Source of the DNA: Streptomyces alboflavus
GTDB lineage: Bacteria; Actinomycetota; Actinomycetes; Streptomycetales; Streptomycetaceae
DNA length: 64,000 nucleotides
Assembly (NCBI RefSeq): GCF_000716675.1
Contig: NZ_JNXT01000011.1
Span: 1-64,000, forward strand
Direction of reading: 5' to 3'
The position numbers and the translations under genes are program-made. The notes beneath the pieces were generated by a model, which saw only the letters and a list, made by a program, of their open reading frames with translations, was not told where the DNA came from and did no database searches. This document shows, in pieces, positions 44,021 through 53,656 of this stretch. Each line of letters starts with the position of its first letter. The stretch's first letter is position 1.

Positions 44021-44148
44021 ACCCGGACGTGTGCCCGTGCCTCAAGGTCGGTAACCGCGCCCAAGGGCCTCAATTGGCCTATGCGGCAGGCAATTGGCGT
44101 TCGTAGGACAGTAGTTCCCTGTGGGGGTGACGAACCGTGACGAACGGG

Positions 44149-45099
44149 TTACCGGTCCGGCTCGGGGTCCTTGAGCCACGCCACCAGTTCGTTGGAGAAC
44201 GCCACCGGGTCCTCCTCGTGCGGGAAGTGCCCGAGGCCGTCGAACAGCCGCCAGCGGTAGGGCGCTTCGACGTACTCGCCGGAGCCCGCCGCGCTGCGGG
44301 TCCGCATCACCGGGTCCAGGGAGCCGTGCAGATGCAGCGTCGGCACCCGCACCGGCCGCTTCATGCGCCGGTTGAACTGGATCCCGTCGGGCCGGGCGAG
44401 GGAGCGCACCATCCAGCGGTACGGCTCGATCGAGCAGTGCGCCGTCGAGGGGATGCACATGGCGCGGCGGTACGTCTCCACGGCCTCGTCGTCCGGCAGG
44501 CTCGGCCCCGACCAGTCCCGGATCAGACGCCCCACCAGGGCCCCGTCGTCCGCGACCAGCTGACGCTCCGGCAGCCACGGCCGCTGGAAGCCCCACACGT
44601 ACGACCCGGCGGCCGTCTGCCTGCGGTCCCGCAGCATCGCCGAGCGCCAGCGCCGCGGGTGCGGCATCGAGGAGACGGCGAGGCGGCGCACCAGCTTGGG
44701 CCGCATCACGGCGGCCGTCCAGGCGAGGTACCCGCCCAGGTCGTGCCCGACGAGCGCGGCGTCGGGCTCGCCGAGGGACCGTACGACGCCCGTGATGTCC
44801 AGGGCGAGGTTCGCGGGGTCGTAGCCGCGCGGGGTGCGGTCGCTGCCACCGACCCCGCGCAGGTCCATCGCCACCGCCCGGAAGCCCGCGTCGGCGAGCG
44901 CGACGAGCTGGTGCCGCCAGGCCCACCAGAACTGCGGGAAGCCGTGCAGGAGCAGCACCAGCGGGCCCTCACCGGCCTCCGCGATGTGGAAGCGGGCGCC
45001 GTTGGCTGCGACGTCCCGGTGCGTCCAGGGGCCCTCGATCCGTACGGTCGAGGGGGTCGCCGCGGTGGTCCTGTCCGGGGGTGGGCCTTGGTCCGTCAT
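44149..45099 (-). CDS. Alpha/beta hydrolase (epoxide hydrolase EphE-like)
   Basis: 316 aa. The oxyanion-hole motif is LHGFPQFWWAWRHQ and the nucleophile elbow GHDLGGYLAW carries Asp, as in epoxide hydrolases and dehalogenases. The second acid/His region is GHFPHEEDPVAF. The cap includes VWGFQRPWLPERQL. Mycobacterial EphE (Rv3670) sits at the same place beside MarP. The start overlaps the Holin-X gene stop by ATGA (45096-45099), giving a coupled pair. Confidence 0.92.
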   Translation of the reverse strand: MTDQGPPPDRTTAATPSTVRIEGPWTHRDVAANGARFHIAEAGEGPLVLLLHGFPQFWWAWRHQLVALADAGFRAVAMDLRGVGGSDRTPRGYDPANLALDITGVVRSLGEPDAALVGHDLGGYLAWTAAVMRPKLVRRLAVSSMPHPRRWRSAMLRDRRQTAAGSYVWGFQRPWLPERQLVADDGALVGRLIRDWSGPSLPDDEAVETYRRAMCIPSTAHCSIEPYRWMVRSLARPDGIQFNRRMKRPVRVPTLHLHGSLDPVMRTRSAAGSGEYVEAPYRWRLFDGLGHFPHEEDPVAFSNELVAWLKDPEPDR

Positions 45100-45593
45100 G
45101 CAGTCGAGCGTGCCACAGCGTCGGCCCGCCCACCGGACTCCAGCTCAAGGGCGCCCGCAGGGGCCACGGGGCGGGGATGCGGCTTGACGTTCCCGAGGAC
45201 GGCGGCGGTCTCCTTGGCGGCGGCCGCGGCCTTCTGGGGGCCCTTGCCCTTCGCGGCCTTCTTCGCGAAGATCACGCCGATCCACGCGAGCACTCCGGCC
45301 ACCAGGACATTCGCCGCGAACGAGAGCACGAAGCAGATGGCCATGTTCCACCCGCTCCAGGTGCGGATGCCGTAGGCCAGGGCGAAGCTCAGCATCGGCA
45401 GCGAGAAGATGAGGACGGCGGTGGCCGCGATGAACGCGGCACTGCCGATCGCACCGCGCTTGACGTCCTGCGTCAGCTGGGCTTTGACCAGCGCGATCTC
45501 ATCGTGCACCAGCTCCGACATCTCTTTGCTCGCCGCGGAGACGAGCTGACCGAGGCTGCGTTCGGTGCCGACGGGACCGTCGGGTGCGCTCAT
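45096..45593 (-). CDS. Actinobacterial Holin-X / DUF1469-type membrane protein
   Basis: 165 aa. The N-terminal amphipathic helix (SLGQLVSAASKEMSELVHDEIALVKAQL) is typical of the family. It is followed by two TM helices (SAAFIAATAVLIFSLPMLSFALA and NMAICFVLSFAANVLVAGVLAWIGVIFA) and a Lys/Ala-rich cytoplasmic tail. Despite the family name there is no phage context. The neighbouring hydrolase overlaps it by 4 bases. The role is unknown. Confidence 0.9.
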   Translation of the reverse strand: MSAPDGPVGTERSLGQLVSAASKEMSELVHDEIALVKAQLTQDVKRGAIGSAAFIAATAVLIFSLPMLSFALAYGIRTWSGWNMAICFVLSFAANVLVAGVLAWIGVIFAKKAAKGKGPQKAAAAAKETAAVLGNVKPHPRPVAPAGALELESGGRADAVARSTA

Positions 45594-45644
45594 CGCTTGC
45601 TCCTCATTCCTCTGACTTCTTCTGGGCCTTCTGGTCAGATCAGA

Positions 45645-47042
45645 TCATGCCGGACCATCGTGCCTGTCGCTCGATCCGGCTGACAGTCGAGCAAGTCTGC
45701 GGTGCTCGGCGGCCTTCTTCTCGTAGATCTCCGCCATCCGCAGGTGGTAGTCCGGATCGTCCTGTTCGTAGATGTCGGGGATGCCGCTCTGGTCCTCGTC
45801 GCGCTCCTCGTCCTCCCACAGCTTGCGGTACTTCCGGTCGCGGAGCTTCAGCAGGACTCCGGAGATCACGGCCGCTATCAGCGAGCCGACCAGCACCGCG
45901 GCCTTGATCTCGTCGGTGAGCAACGGGTCCTCGCTGAAGGCGAGTTCCCCGATGAGCAGCGAGACCGTGAAGCCGATTCCGGCGAGCGAGGCCACCGCGA
46001 ACACATCGGGCCAGGCCAGGTCCTCGTTCAGCTCGGCCTTGGTGAAGCGGGCCGCGAGCCAGGTGCCGCCGAAGATGCCGAGGGCCTTGCCGACGACGAG
46101 GCCGAGCACCACGCCGAGGGTCTCCGGCTTGGTGAAGACGTCGCCGAGCGCCCCGCCGGACACCGCGACACCGGCGCTGAACAGCGCGAACAGCGGCACG
46201 GCGAGCCCCGCCGAGAGGGGGCGTACCAGATGCTCGATGTGCTCACCGGGGGAGTGCCGCTCGCCCTCCTCCTTGTGGCAGCGCAGCATCAGGCCCATGG
46301 CGACACCGGCGATGGTGGCGTGGACGCCGCTGTTGTACATCAGGCCCCAGATGACCAGGGCCAGCGGAACGTAGATGTACCAGCCGCGCACGCCCTTGCG
46401 GAGAAGGAGCCAGAAGACCGCGAGGCCGAGGATCGCGCCGCCGAGCGCCGCGAAGTTCAGGTCGCTGGTGAAGAAGATCGCGATGATCATGATCGCGAAG
46501 AGGTCGTCGACGACGGCGAGGGTCAGCAGGAAGGCCCGCAGCGCCGACGGCAGCGAGGTGCCGATGACCGCGAGGACGGCGAGCGCGAAGGCGATGTCGG
46601 TCGCGGTCGGCACGGCCCAGCCGTCCGTCGAGCCGCTGCCGAAGGTGTTCACCAGCACGTAGACGAGCGCCGGCACGGCCATGCCGCAGATCGCGGCGAT
46701 CACGGGCAGCGCGGCGGCCTTGGGCTCGCGCAGATCGCCGGCGACCAGCTCGCGCTTGAGCTCGATCCCGGCGACGAAGAAGAAGACGGCGAGCAGTCCG
46801 TCGGCCGCCCAGTGCTGAATGGACAGGTCGAGGCCGAGCGAGGCGGGTCCGAGATGGAAGTCCCTGACGCTCTCGTAGCTCTCCTTGATCGGGGTGTTCG
46901 CCCAGATCAGTGCCGTGATGGCGGCGATGAGCAGGAGTACGCCACCGACGGTCTCGGTGCGCAGCGCCTCCGCGACGAAGTTCCGCTCGGGCAGGGAGAG
47001 GCGTCCGAGTACTTTGCGGGTGCTGCTGTTGGGCGCGGCCAC
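45645..47042 (-). CDS. nhaA: Na+/H+ antiporter NhaA
   Basis: 465-aa inner-membrane antiporter with about 12 hydrophobic segments. Signature motifs are PTATDIAFALAVLAVIG (the T-D of the unwound TM4), LTLAVVDDLFAI (the D-D ion-binding pair) and VFFFVAGIELKRELVAG. The cytosolic tail (~residues 410-465) is charged and holds RDRKYRKLWEDEERDED, a ~50-residue extension absent from E. coli NhaA. The GTG at 47042 is preferred to an upstream ATG because GGAGGT lies 8-9 bases before it. Confidence 0.95.
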   Translation of the reverse strand: MAAPNSSTRKVLGRLSLPERNFVAEALRTETVGGVLLLIAAITALIWANTPIKESYESVRDFHLGPASLGLDLSIQHWAADGLLAVFFFVAGIELKRELVAGDLREPKAAALPVIAAICGMAVPALVYVLVNTFGSGSTDGWAVPTATDIAFALAVLAVIGTSLPSALRAFLLTLAVVDDLFAIMIIAIFFTSDLNFAALGGAILGLAVFWLLLRKGVRGWYIYVPLALVIWGLMYNSGVHATIAGVAMGLMLRCHKEEGERHSPGEHIEHLVRPLSAGLAVPLFALFSAGVAVSGGALGDVFTKPETLGVVLGLVVGKALGIFGGTWLAARFTKAELNEDLAWPDVFAVASLAGIGFTVSLLIGELAFSEDPLLTDEIKAAVLVGSLIAAVISGVLLKLRDRKYRKLWEDEERDEDQSGIPDIYEQDDPDYHLRMAEIYEKKAAEHRRLARLSAGSSDRHDGPA

Positions 47043-47192
47043 GAGAGTCGACCTCCGGTCGGTAGGCAGGGCTGTGCACATGCCGACCAGACTTCCCGGC
47101 GCACCTAGGTGTTTCTTGTCGCGTTGTTGACGTTGATCCTTAGCTTACCTAACCGTGCACCTGGACTTATCCGGCGAAAATCACCTTAAGCA

Positions 47193-47230
47193 CAAAAGAG
47201 GCACCCGGCGCGGGTGGCGCAGGGTGCCTC
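47193..47230 (-). terminator. acs terminator
   Basis: 9-bp inverted repeat GAGGCACCC/GGGTGCCTC (arms 47222-47230 and 47198-47206). On the minus strand it is followed by TTTTGTG, a real U-tract. It lies ~105 bp beyond the acs stop. Confidence 0.75.
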
Positions 47231-47313
47231 TCAGTGCTTCTCAGTGCTTCTCAGTGCCTCTCGATGCCTTCTCAGAGCCTTCTCGGAGGCTTCTCAGAGG
47301 CTTCTCAGAGCGG
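47231..47313. repeat. CACTGAGAAG-type tandem repeats downstream of acs
   Basis: Roughly eight 10-11 bp units (minus strand CACTGAGAAG, CTCTGAGAAG, CCTCCGAGAAGG) between the acs stop and its terminator; the + strand shows CTTCTCAGTG units. Transcribed as part of the acs 3' UTR. No protein coding. Confidence 0.75.
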
Positions 47314-47334
47314 GGCGGCCGCCCCCCGCGGGCC

Positions 47335-49293
47335 TCAGTCCTCGCTGGGCGCAGCCGGCAGCTTGGACTGGATCAGGTCCATCACGGACGAGTCCGTGAG
47401 CGTGGTCACGTCACCGAGCTGACGGTTCTCCGCGACGTCCCGGAGGAGCCGCCGCATGATCTTCCCGGACCGCGTCTTCGGCAGCTCCGCCACCGGCAGG
47501 ATCCGCTTGGGCTTGGCGATGGGGCCGAGTGTCGTCCCCACGTGGTTGCGCAGCTGACCCACCAGCTCCGCGTCCTCCGCGTTCGCCGTGCCCCGCAGGA
47601 TCACGAAGGCGACGATGGCCTGGCCCGTCGTCTCGTCGGCGGCGCCGACGACGGCGGCCTCCGCGACGGACGGGTGCGACACGAGCGCCGACTCGACCTC
47701 GGTGGTGGAGATGTTGTGCCCGGAGACGAGCATCACGTCGTCCACCCGGCCGAGCAGCCAGATGTCCCCGTCGTCGTCCTTCTTCGCGCCGTCCCCGGCG
47801 AAGTACTTGCCCTCGAAGCGCGACCAGTACGTGTCGATGAACCGCTGGTCGTCACCCCAGATGGTGCGCAGCATCGACGGCCACGGCTCGGTGAGCACCA
47901 GATAGCCGCCGCCACCGTCCGGCACCTCGTTCGCCTCGTCGTCCACGACGGTCGCGGCGATCCCCGGCAGCGCCCGCTGCGCGGAGCCCGGCTTGGTCTC
48001 GGTCACGCCGGGCAGCGGCGAGATCATCATGGCGCCGGTCTCGGTCTGCCACCAGGTGTCCACGATCGGGCAGCTGTCGGCGCCGATGTGCTTGCGGTAC
48101 CAGATCCACGCCTCGGGGTTGATCGGCTCGCCCACCGACCCGAGCACCCGCAGGCTGCTGAGGTCGAACTTGGCGGGGATGTCGTCGCCCCACTTCATGA
48201 ACGTACGGATCGCCGTCGGCGCCGTGTACAGGATCGTGACCCCGTACTTCTGCACGATCTCCCAGAACCGGCCCTGGTGCGGGGTGTCCGGCGTGCCCTC
48301 GTAGATCACCTGGGTCGCGCCGTTCGAGAGCGGTCCGTAGGTGATGTACGAGTGTCCGGTGACCCAGCCGATGTCGGCCGTGCACCAGTAGACGTCGGTC
48401 TCCGGCTTGAGGTCGAAGACGGCGTTGTGGGTGTACGACGTCTGCGTCAGGTAGCCGCCGGACGTGTGCAGGATGCCCTTCGGCTTCCCCGTCGTCCCGG
48501 AGGTGTAGAGGATGAACAGCGGCTGCTCGGCGTCGAACGCCTCGGGCGTGTGCTCCGGCGACTGCTTGCCGACGACGTCGTGCCACCACAGGTCGCGGCC
48601 CTCGGTCCAGGCCACGTCCTGCTTGGTGCGCTGGACGACGAGCACCTTCTCGACGCCCTCCACGCGGCCGACGGCCTCGTCGACCGCGGGCTTGAGCGCG
48701 GACGGCTTGCCCCGGCGGTAGCCGCCGTCGGCGGTGATGACGAGCTTGGCGTCGGCGTCCTTGATGCGCGCGGCGATGGCGTCGGCGGAGAAGCCGCCGA
48801 ACACCACGGAGTGCGCGGCGCCGATGCGGGCGCACGCCAGCATCGCCACGACCGCCTCGGGGATCATCGGCAGATAGACCGCGACCCGGTCCCCCGCGCT
48901 GATCCCCAGCTCGGTCAGGGCGTTGGCCGCGCGGCTGACCTCGTCCTTCAGCTCCGCGTAGGTGAGGGACCGGCTGTCGCCGGGCTCACCCTCGAAGTGG
49001 ATGGCCACGCGGTCGCCGTTGCCCGCTTCGACGTGGCGGTCGACGCAGTTGTACGCGACGTTGAGCTTGCCGTCGGCGAACCACTTCGCGAACGGCGGGT
49101 TCGACCAGTCGAGCGTCTCGGTCGGTTCGGTGGCCCAGGTCAGCCGACGGGCCTGCTCGGCCCAGAAGCCGAGCCTGTCAGCCTTGGCCTGTTCATACGC
49201 CTCCGCCTTTACGTTGGCGTGCGCCGCCAGCTCGGCCGGTGGCGCGAACCTGCGGTCCTCCTTGAGCAGGTTGGCCAGGCTTTCGTTGCTCAC
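47335..49293 (-). CDS. acs: Acetyl-CoA synthetase
   Basis: 652-aa AMP-forming acetate-CoA ligase. Motifs are YTSGTTGKPKGILHTSGG (P-loop), TADIGWVTGHSYITYGPL, VDTWWQTETGAMM, and the acetylatable Lys611 in PKTRSGKIMRRLLRD. It converts acetate, ATP and CoA to acetyl-CoA, and GNAT acetyltransferases inactivate it. The GTG at 49293 (GGGAGA just upstream) gives the usual family length. Mycobacterial Rv3667 is the syntenic gene. Confidence 0.97.
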   Translation of the reverse strand: MSNESLANLLKEDRRFAPPAELAAHANVKAEAYEQAKADRLGFWAEQARRLTWATEPTETLDWSNPPFAKWFADGKLNVAYNCVDRHVEAGNGDRVAIHFEGEPGDSRSLTYAELKDEVSRAANALTELGISAGDRVAVYLPMIPEAVVAMLACARIGAAHSVVFGGFSADAIAARIKDADAKLVITADGGYRRGKPSALKPAVDEAVGRVEGVEKVLVVQRTKQDVAWTEGRDLWWHDVVGKQSPEHTPEAFDAEQPLFILYTSGTTGKPKGILHTSGGYLTQTSYTHNAVFDLKPETDVYWCTADIGWVTGHSYITYGPLSNGATQVIYEGTPDTPHQGRFWEIVQKYGVTILYTAPTAIRTFMKWGDDIPAKFDLSSLRVLGSVGEPINPEAWIWYRKHIGADSCPIVDTWWQTETGAMMISPLPGVTETKPGSAQRALPGIAATVVDDEANEVPDGGGGYLVLTEPWPSMLRTIWGDDQRFIDTYWSRFEGKYFAGDGAKKDDDGDIWLLGRVDDVMLVSGHNISTTEVESALVSHPSVAEAAVVGAADETTGQAIVAFVILRGTANAEDAELVGQLRNHVGTTLGPIAKPKRILPVAELPKTRSGKIMRRLLRDVAENRQLGDVTTLTDSSVMDLIQSKLPAAPSED

Positions 49294-49384
49294 GACATCT
49301 CCCTTTCCCAGGGTGTCCGTTGTGTCCCAGACCACAGCTCATCAGACACTCGGCCCCGGTGACAAGGGCTTGCCGAAAATTGGT

Positions 49385-51979
49385 TTAGACCTCTACCGGA
49401 TGGGCGGGTGGCACCTGGCTGAACACCTCGTCAGGTGCCTGCCCCGCGCGCGTCGTCTCACCCGCCTCTCTCCCTTCCTCCGCCGCCGCCACGCCTTCGG
49501 CCAGCAGATATGCCTGGGCCTCGCCCACGTGGAAGTACATCCCGTGCAGTTCCAGGCTCCCTTCGGCGAGCCGCCTTGCCACCGCCTCGTGGGCCCGCAG
49601 GTGCTCCAACTGCTGGACGACGTTGGTGAGGCAGAGCTGCTCGACGGCGTCGGCGGGGGCGCGGCCCGCGAGGCGGGGCATCCCGCGCAGGGTCTGGTCG
49701 GCGGCGTCGAGGGGGTGGTCGGGGGCGTTGAGGGTCTGGTTGGCGGCGTTGAGGGGGTGGTTGGCGGTGCCGAGGGGGTGGTCGGTCGCCGCGCCCAGGG
49801 GGCGGACGGCCGCCGTGCGGTTCGGCGCGGGCGCTGCGCCGGGGCTCTGCCCGGCCGCCGTCCCGAGGCTCTGCCCGGCCGCCGTCCCGAGGCCCTGCTC
49901 GGCCGCCTCCGCGGTCTGCTCCGCCATCCGCTCCAGGCTCGGCAGGCCGTGCCGCAGCCAGCGCTTGAGCGGTGTCTGCGCTCCGGTCGGCGGCGTGTTC
50001 AGGAGGGCCTGCATGGCTCCGCAGCCCGAATGCCCGCACACGGTGATGGACTTGACCTTCAGCACGTCCACCGCGTACTCGATCGCGGCGGCCACCGAGT
50101 CGTCGCCGCTCTCGGCGCCGGGCAGCGGCACCAGATTGCCGACGTTGCGGACGACGAAGAGGTCGCCGGGGCCGCTCGACGTGATCATCGATGTGACGAC
50201 GCGGGAGTCGGCGCATGTCAGGAAGAGCTGTGCGGGCCGCTGTCCCTCGCGTGCGAGGCGGGCCAGCTCGCCCCGCACCCGCGGTGCCGTGTTCTGCTGG
50301 AACGCGCTGATTCCCTTGGCCAGTTGGTGCTGCTCGGGGCGGTCGGTGCGCGGGGGTTCCTGCGGGGCGTCGCACTGGTGGTTGCGCCAGGGCGTCCAGG
50401 GGCGGCAGCCGCAGTGGGCGGTGGCCGCGGGCTCCGTGATGCGCTGGCCGCCGCGGCCGGTGACCTCGGCGCTGCCGCCCTGCGCGGCGTGCGCGTCGAG
50501 CCAGCTGTGCAGTGTCTCGTACGCCGCGTGGTCCATGAAGGAGCCGTCCAGCTCCACGACGGCGTGCGCCCGCTGCGGAATGTGGTGCAGGCAGCGGCTG
50601 AGCCGGGGCACCGCGAGGAACGTCAACTGGCCCCGCACGTGCACATGGTGAACGCCTTCCGAGTCCTCCTCGCAGGTGATGCGGGTGCGGGCGAGGCGGT
50701 GCAGGGCGACGGCCACCGCCACGGCGACACCCATGGCCACGCCCTCCAGGACGCCGAGGAACACCACGGCCAGGGTGGTGGCCGCGTACACGAGCACTTC
50801 GCGGTGGCGGGTGACCGTACGGATGTGGTTGATGCTGACCATCTGGGCGCCGACGACCATGACGAGCGCGGCCAGGGAGGCGAGCGGGATCATCTCCAGG
50901 ACCGGCACGAGCAGCAGCGATGCCGCTACTACCCAAACGCCGTGCAGCATCGAGGAGTTCCTGCTGACGGCACCGGCGCGCACATTCGCCACGCTGCGCA
51001 CGGCCACGCCCGCGACGGGCAGTCCGCCGAGTGCTCCGGACACCATGTTCGCCATGCCCTGGCCGCGCAGCTCGCGGTCGAGGTCGGAGCGGCCCACCCG
51101 CTCCTCGCTGCCGGTGCGCGTGGCGGTGAGCTTGTCGATGGCGACCGCCCCGAGCAGCGACTGCACGCCGCACACCAGGGTGACCGTGAGCACGGCGGCG
51201 ACCAGGCCGAGCGCGGGGCCTTCGGGCAGTCCGGCGAGGGCGTGCGTGCGCCAGGAGGGCAGGTCGACCTTGGCGACGGTCAGCGCGGCGAGGCCGGAGA
51301 GCGCGGTGGCCGCCGTGACGGCGACGAGGGGCGCGGGGATGGCCCGTGCGGCGCGTCCGGCGCGGCCGGGGATGCGGGGCCAGAGGACCAGCACGCCGAT
51401 GGTGAGCGCGCTCACGGACAGCGCGGCCGGGTGCAGGTCGGCCAACTGGGCGGGCAGTGCACCGAGGTTGGCGGTGACGGAGCTCTGGGGGGTGCCGCCG
51501 AGCACGATGTGCAGTTGGGCGGCGGCGATGGTGACGCCGATTCCGGCGAGCATGCCGTGTACGACGGCGGGGCTCACGGCGAGCGCGGTGCGGGCCACGC
51601 GCAGACAGCCGAGGCCGATCTGGGCGAGTCCGGCGAGGACGGTGATGGCGCAGGTCGTCCGCCAGCCGTAGCGCTGGATGAGGTCGGCGGTGACGACGGT
51701 CAGTCCGGCGGCGGGGCCGCTGACCTGGAGCGGGGCGCCGCCGAAGCGTCCGGCGACGAGGCCGCCGACGGCGGCGGCGACGAGGCCCGCCTGGAGCGGG
51801 GCGCCGGTGGCGAGGGCGATGCCCAGGGACAGCGGCAGGGCGATCAGGAAGACGGCGATGGACGCGGACACGTCGGCGCCGGCGATGCGGAACTTCTTGC
51901 GGGGCGGTGGCGCGTGGGGCTGCTGGGGGCGTGGGCCGTGCGCCGAGTCGGCGGCGCTTGTGGGGACGCAGGCAGACAT
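49385..51979 (-). CDS. SulP anion transporter fused to beta-carbonic anhydrase
   Basis: 864 aa. Residues ~30-430 form a SulP transporter with about 11 hydrophobic helices. Residues ~445-505 form a short STAS-like domain ([33 protein letters not shown]). From ~550 a beta-carbonic anhydrase follows, with Zn ligands Cys589 (CADSR), His650 and Cys653 (CGHSGC); Asp591 and Arg593 are kept. A ~75-residue low-complexity insert (690-766: [24 protein letters not shown] and similar units) splits the anhydrase before [15 protein letters not shown]. Such fusions are thought to take up bicarbonate and interconvert it with CO2. GGAGGAG precedes ATG. Confidence 0.93.
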   Translation of the reverse strand: MSACVPTSAADSAHGPRPQQPHAPPPRKKFRIAGADVSASIAVFLIALPLSLGIALATGAPLQAGLVAAAVGGLVAGRFGGAPLQVSGPAAGLTVVTADLIQRYGWRTTCAITVLAGLAQIGLGCLRVARTALAVSPAVVHGMLAGIGVTIAAAQLHIVLGGTPQSSVTANLGALPAQLADLHPAALSVSALTIGVLVLWPRIPGRAGRAARAIPAPLVAVTAATALSGLAALTVAKVDLPSWRTHALAGLPEGPALGLVAAVLTVTLVCGVQSLLGAVAIDKLTATRTGSEERVGRSDLDRELRGQGMANMVSGALGGLPVAGVAVRSVANVRAGAVSRNSSMLHGVWVVAASLLLVPVLEMIPLASLAALVMVVGAQMVSINHIRTVTRHREVLVYAATTLAVVFLGVLEGVAMGVAVAVAVALHRLARTRITCEEDSEGVHHVHVRGQLTFLAVPRLSRCLHHIPQRAHAVVELDGSFMDHAAYETLHSWLDAHAAQGGSAEVTGRGGQRITEPAATAHCGCRPWTPWRNHQCDAPQEPPRTDRPEQHQLAKGISAFQQNTAPRVRGELARLAREGQRPAQLFLTCADSRVVTSMITSSGPGDLFVVRNVGNLVPLPGAESGDDSVAAAIEYAVDVLKVKSITVCGHSGCGAMQALLNTPPTGAQTPLKRWLRHGLPSLERMAEQTAEAAEQGLGTAAGQSLGTAAGQSPGAAPAPNRTAAVRPLGAATDHPLGTANHPLNAANQTLNAPDHPLDAADQTLRGMPRLAGRAPADAVEQLCLTNVVQQLEHLRAHEAVARRLAEGSLELHGMYFHVGEAQAYLLAEGVAAAEEGREAGETTRAGQAPDEVFSQVPPAHPVEV
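49670..49910. repeat. Low-complexity repeats in carbonic anhydrase domain
   Basis: Imperfect ~24-bp units (GGGGGTGGTCGGGGGCGTTG, GAGGGGGTGGTTGGCGGTGC) and a 33-bp duplication CCGTCCCGAGGCTCTGCCCG, all in frame within the SulP-carbonic anhydrase gene. Confidence 0.75.
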
Positions 51980-52275
51980 GTTTCCCGTCTCCTCCGGGGC
52001 GGCGCGGTCGCGGAACAGGGGGTCCTCCGGCGGGGGCCGGAGGGCGGGTCGCGGCCGTGGGTCACGGCGTTGCAGCGGCGGGATGACTCAACTCTCGGTA
52101 AACGAATCGTAATGCAGTGTAAAGGTCTTAGCTGGATCATCAGGGCAAATGGGGTAAGTGACCACTCTAATGAGTGAATAAAAATACTGATCGGCTTGTC
52201 GTAATCCGCCACTCGAGCCCCCGTGCGAAGTTGCTGCCGTTCTGTCCCGACTTGCACGGAAGAAGGTGGGCGGAG
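51980..52275. promoter_or_regulatory. Divergent control region, SulP-CA and lipoprotein genes
   Basis: The segment 52085-52200 is strikingly AT-rich for this genome (for example AATAAAAATACTGATC). It holds an inverted repeat CACTC-TAAT-GAGTG at 52163-52176 and is the obvious promoter for the lipoprotein gene. The G-rich part near 52000-52080 leads into the SulP-CA gene. Confidence 0.6.
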
Positions 52276-53580
52276 ATGGCCGCCAACCCAAGCACGCGCG
52301 CGGGGGTGCGGCGGACGGCCGCGGGCCTCGCCGCGCTCATGGTCTGCACGGCGGCCCTGGCCGGGTGCGCCGACGACTCGTCCGGCACGAAGGAGGGAGC
52401 GCCCGGGGCCGCGCACGGCGCGAGGAAGCCCGCCGGTGCCCCGGCGCCCAAGGCCGCGGTGCGCCTGATCGGCGACGGCTCGACCGCGTTCACCGGTCAG
52501 CAGCCGCTGCTCCCCAGACCCGAGCGCCTGAAACCGGGCCAGAAGCCCCCGCAGTTCGTGGTGTTCTCCTGGGACGGCGCGGGTGAGGACGGCCAGAAGC
52601 TGTTCTCCCACTTCCGCAAGGTCGCCAAGCGCAACAACGCCACGATGACGTACTTCCTCAGCGGGGTGTACATGCTCCCCGAGGAGAAGCGCAGGCTCTA
52701 CAAGCCGCCGCAGCATCTCGCCGGCAGCTCGGACATCGGCTTCAACGACCGCGCGGGGATCAAGGACACCGTGGACCAGCTCCGCGGCGCCTGGCTCGAG
52801 GGCAATGAGATCGGCACCCACTTCAACGGCCACTTCTGCGGCACCGGCCGTGGCGTCGGCGAGTGGTCCGTCGCCGACTGGAAGAGCGAGATCAACCAGG
52901 CCAAGTCCTTCGTGAAGGCCTGGAAGACCAACACCGGCATGGGGAAGGCGCAGCCGCTGCCCTTCGACTACGACCGCGAGCTCATCGGCGCCCGCACGCC
53001 CTGCCTCGAAGGCCGCACCAACTTCATGCGCGCGGCCCGCGACCTCGGCTTCCGCTACGACACCAGCGGCGTGAACAACCAGCTCTGGCCCAAGAAGAAG
53101 GAGGGCCTGTGGGACCTGTCGATGCAGCTCGTCCCGGTCCCCGGGCGCGGCTTCGAGACGCTCACCATGGACTACAACTTCATGGTGAACCAGTCAGGTT
53201 CGACCTCGAACGGTGACCCGGACAAGCACGAGTACTGGGGCGACCAGATGCGAGACGGCCTGATCAAGGGCTTCGACCGCGCCTATCACGGCAACCGCGC
53301 CCCCTTGATCATCGGCAACCACTTCGAGTCGTGGAACGGCGGCACGTACATGCGCGCCATCGAGGAGACGATCGAGCGCGTCTGCACCAAGCGCGAGGTG
53401 CGCTGTGTGTCCTTCCGGCAGCTCGCCGACTGGCTGGACGCGCAGGACCCGCAGGTGCTCGCGAAGCTGACCCGGCTCGGCGTCGGCAAGGCACCGAAGG
53501 AGGGCTGGCCCGCCTTCCTGTCCGCCCGGCCCGCCCCGGCGCCCAAGGGCGTTCCGGGCGCGGAGCCGGCCAAGCGGTAG
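52276..53580 (+). CDS. Lipoprotein with polysaccharide-deacetylase-like domain
   Basis: 434 aa. The signal is lipoprotein-type: AALMVCTAALAGCADDS with lipobox L-A-G-C. A Pro/Ala-rich linker is followed by a NodB-like fold: PPQFVVFSWDGAGEDG near the first strand (S-W-D-G rather than T-F-D-D), EGNEIGTHFNGHFCG (a G-x-H/THFNGH motif for the metal), and LPFDYDRELIGARTPCLEGR (R-x-P-C). The divergent motifs leave the activity uncertain. The start at MAANPS was chosen as it begins the signal peptide; upstream is AT-rich promoter DNA. Confidence 0.85.
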   Translation: MAANPSTRAGVRRTAAGLAALMVCTAALAGCADDSSGTKEGAPGAAHGARKPAGAPAPKAAVRLIGDGSTAFTGQQPLLPRPERLKPGQKPPQFVVFSWDGAGEDGQKLFSHFRKVAKRNNATMTYFLSGVYMLPEEKRRLYKPPQHLAGSSDIGFNDRAGIKDTVDQLRGAWLEGNEIGTHFNGHFCGTGRGVGEWSVADWKSEINQAKSFVKAWKTNTGMGKAQPLPFDYDRELIGARTPCLEGRTNFMRAARDLGFRYDTSGVNNQLWPKKKEGLWDLSMQLVPVPGRGFETLTMDYNFMVNQSGSTSNGDPDKHEYWGDQMRDGLIKGFDRAYHGNRAPLIIGNHFESWNGGTYMRAIEETIERVCTKREVRCVSFRQLADWLDAQDPQVLAKLTRLGVGKAPKEGWPAFLSARPAPAPKGVPGAEPAKR

Positions 53581-53656
53581 CCCGTCCCGGGCCGGTGGCG
53601 GCCACCGCCCGGCGCGGGTGGTGGCCGGTCCGGCCCGGGCGGTGGCCGGTCCGGGG

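Noticed and set aside
45096..45593. Prophage holin
   Set aside because: The Holin-X name notwithstanding, there is no lysin, integrase or structural phage gene nearby, and the gene lies in a conserved core block.
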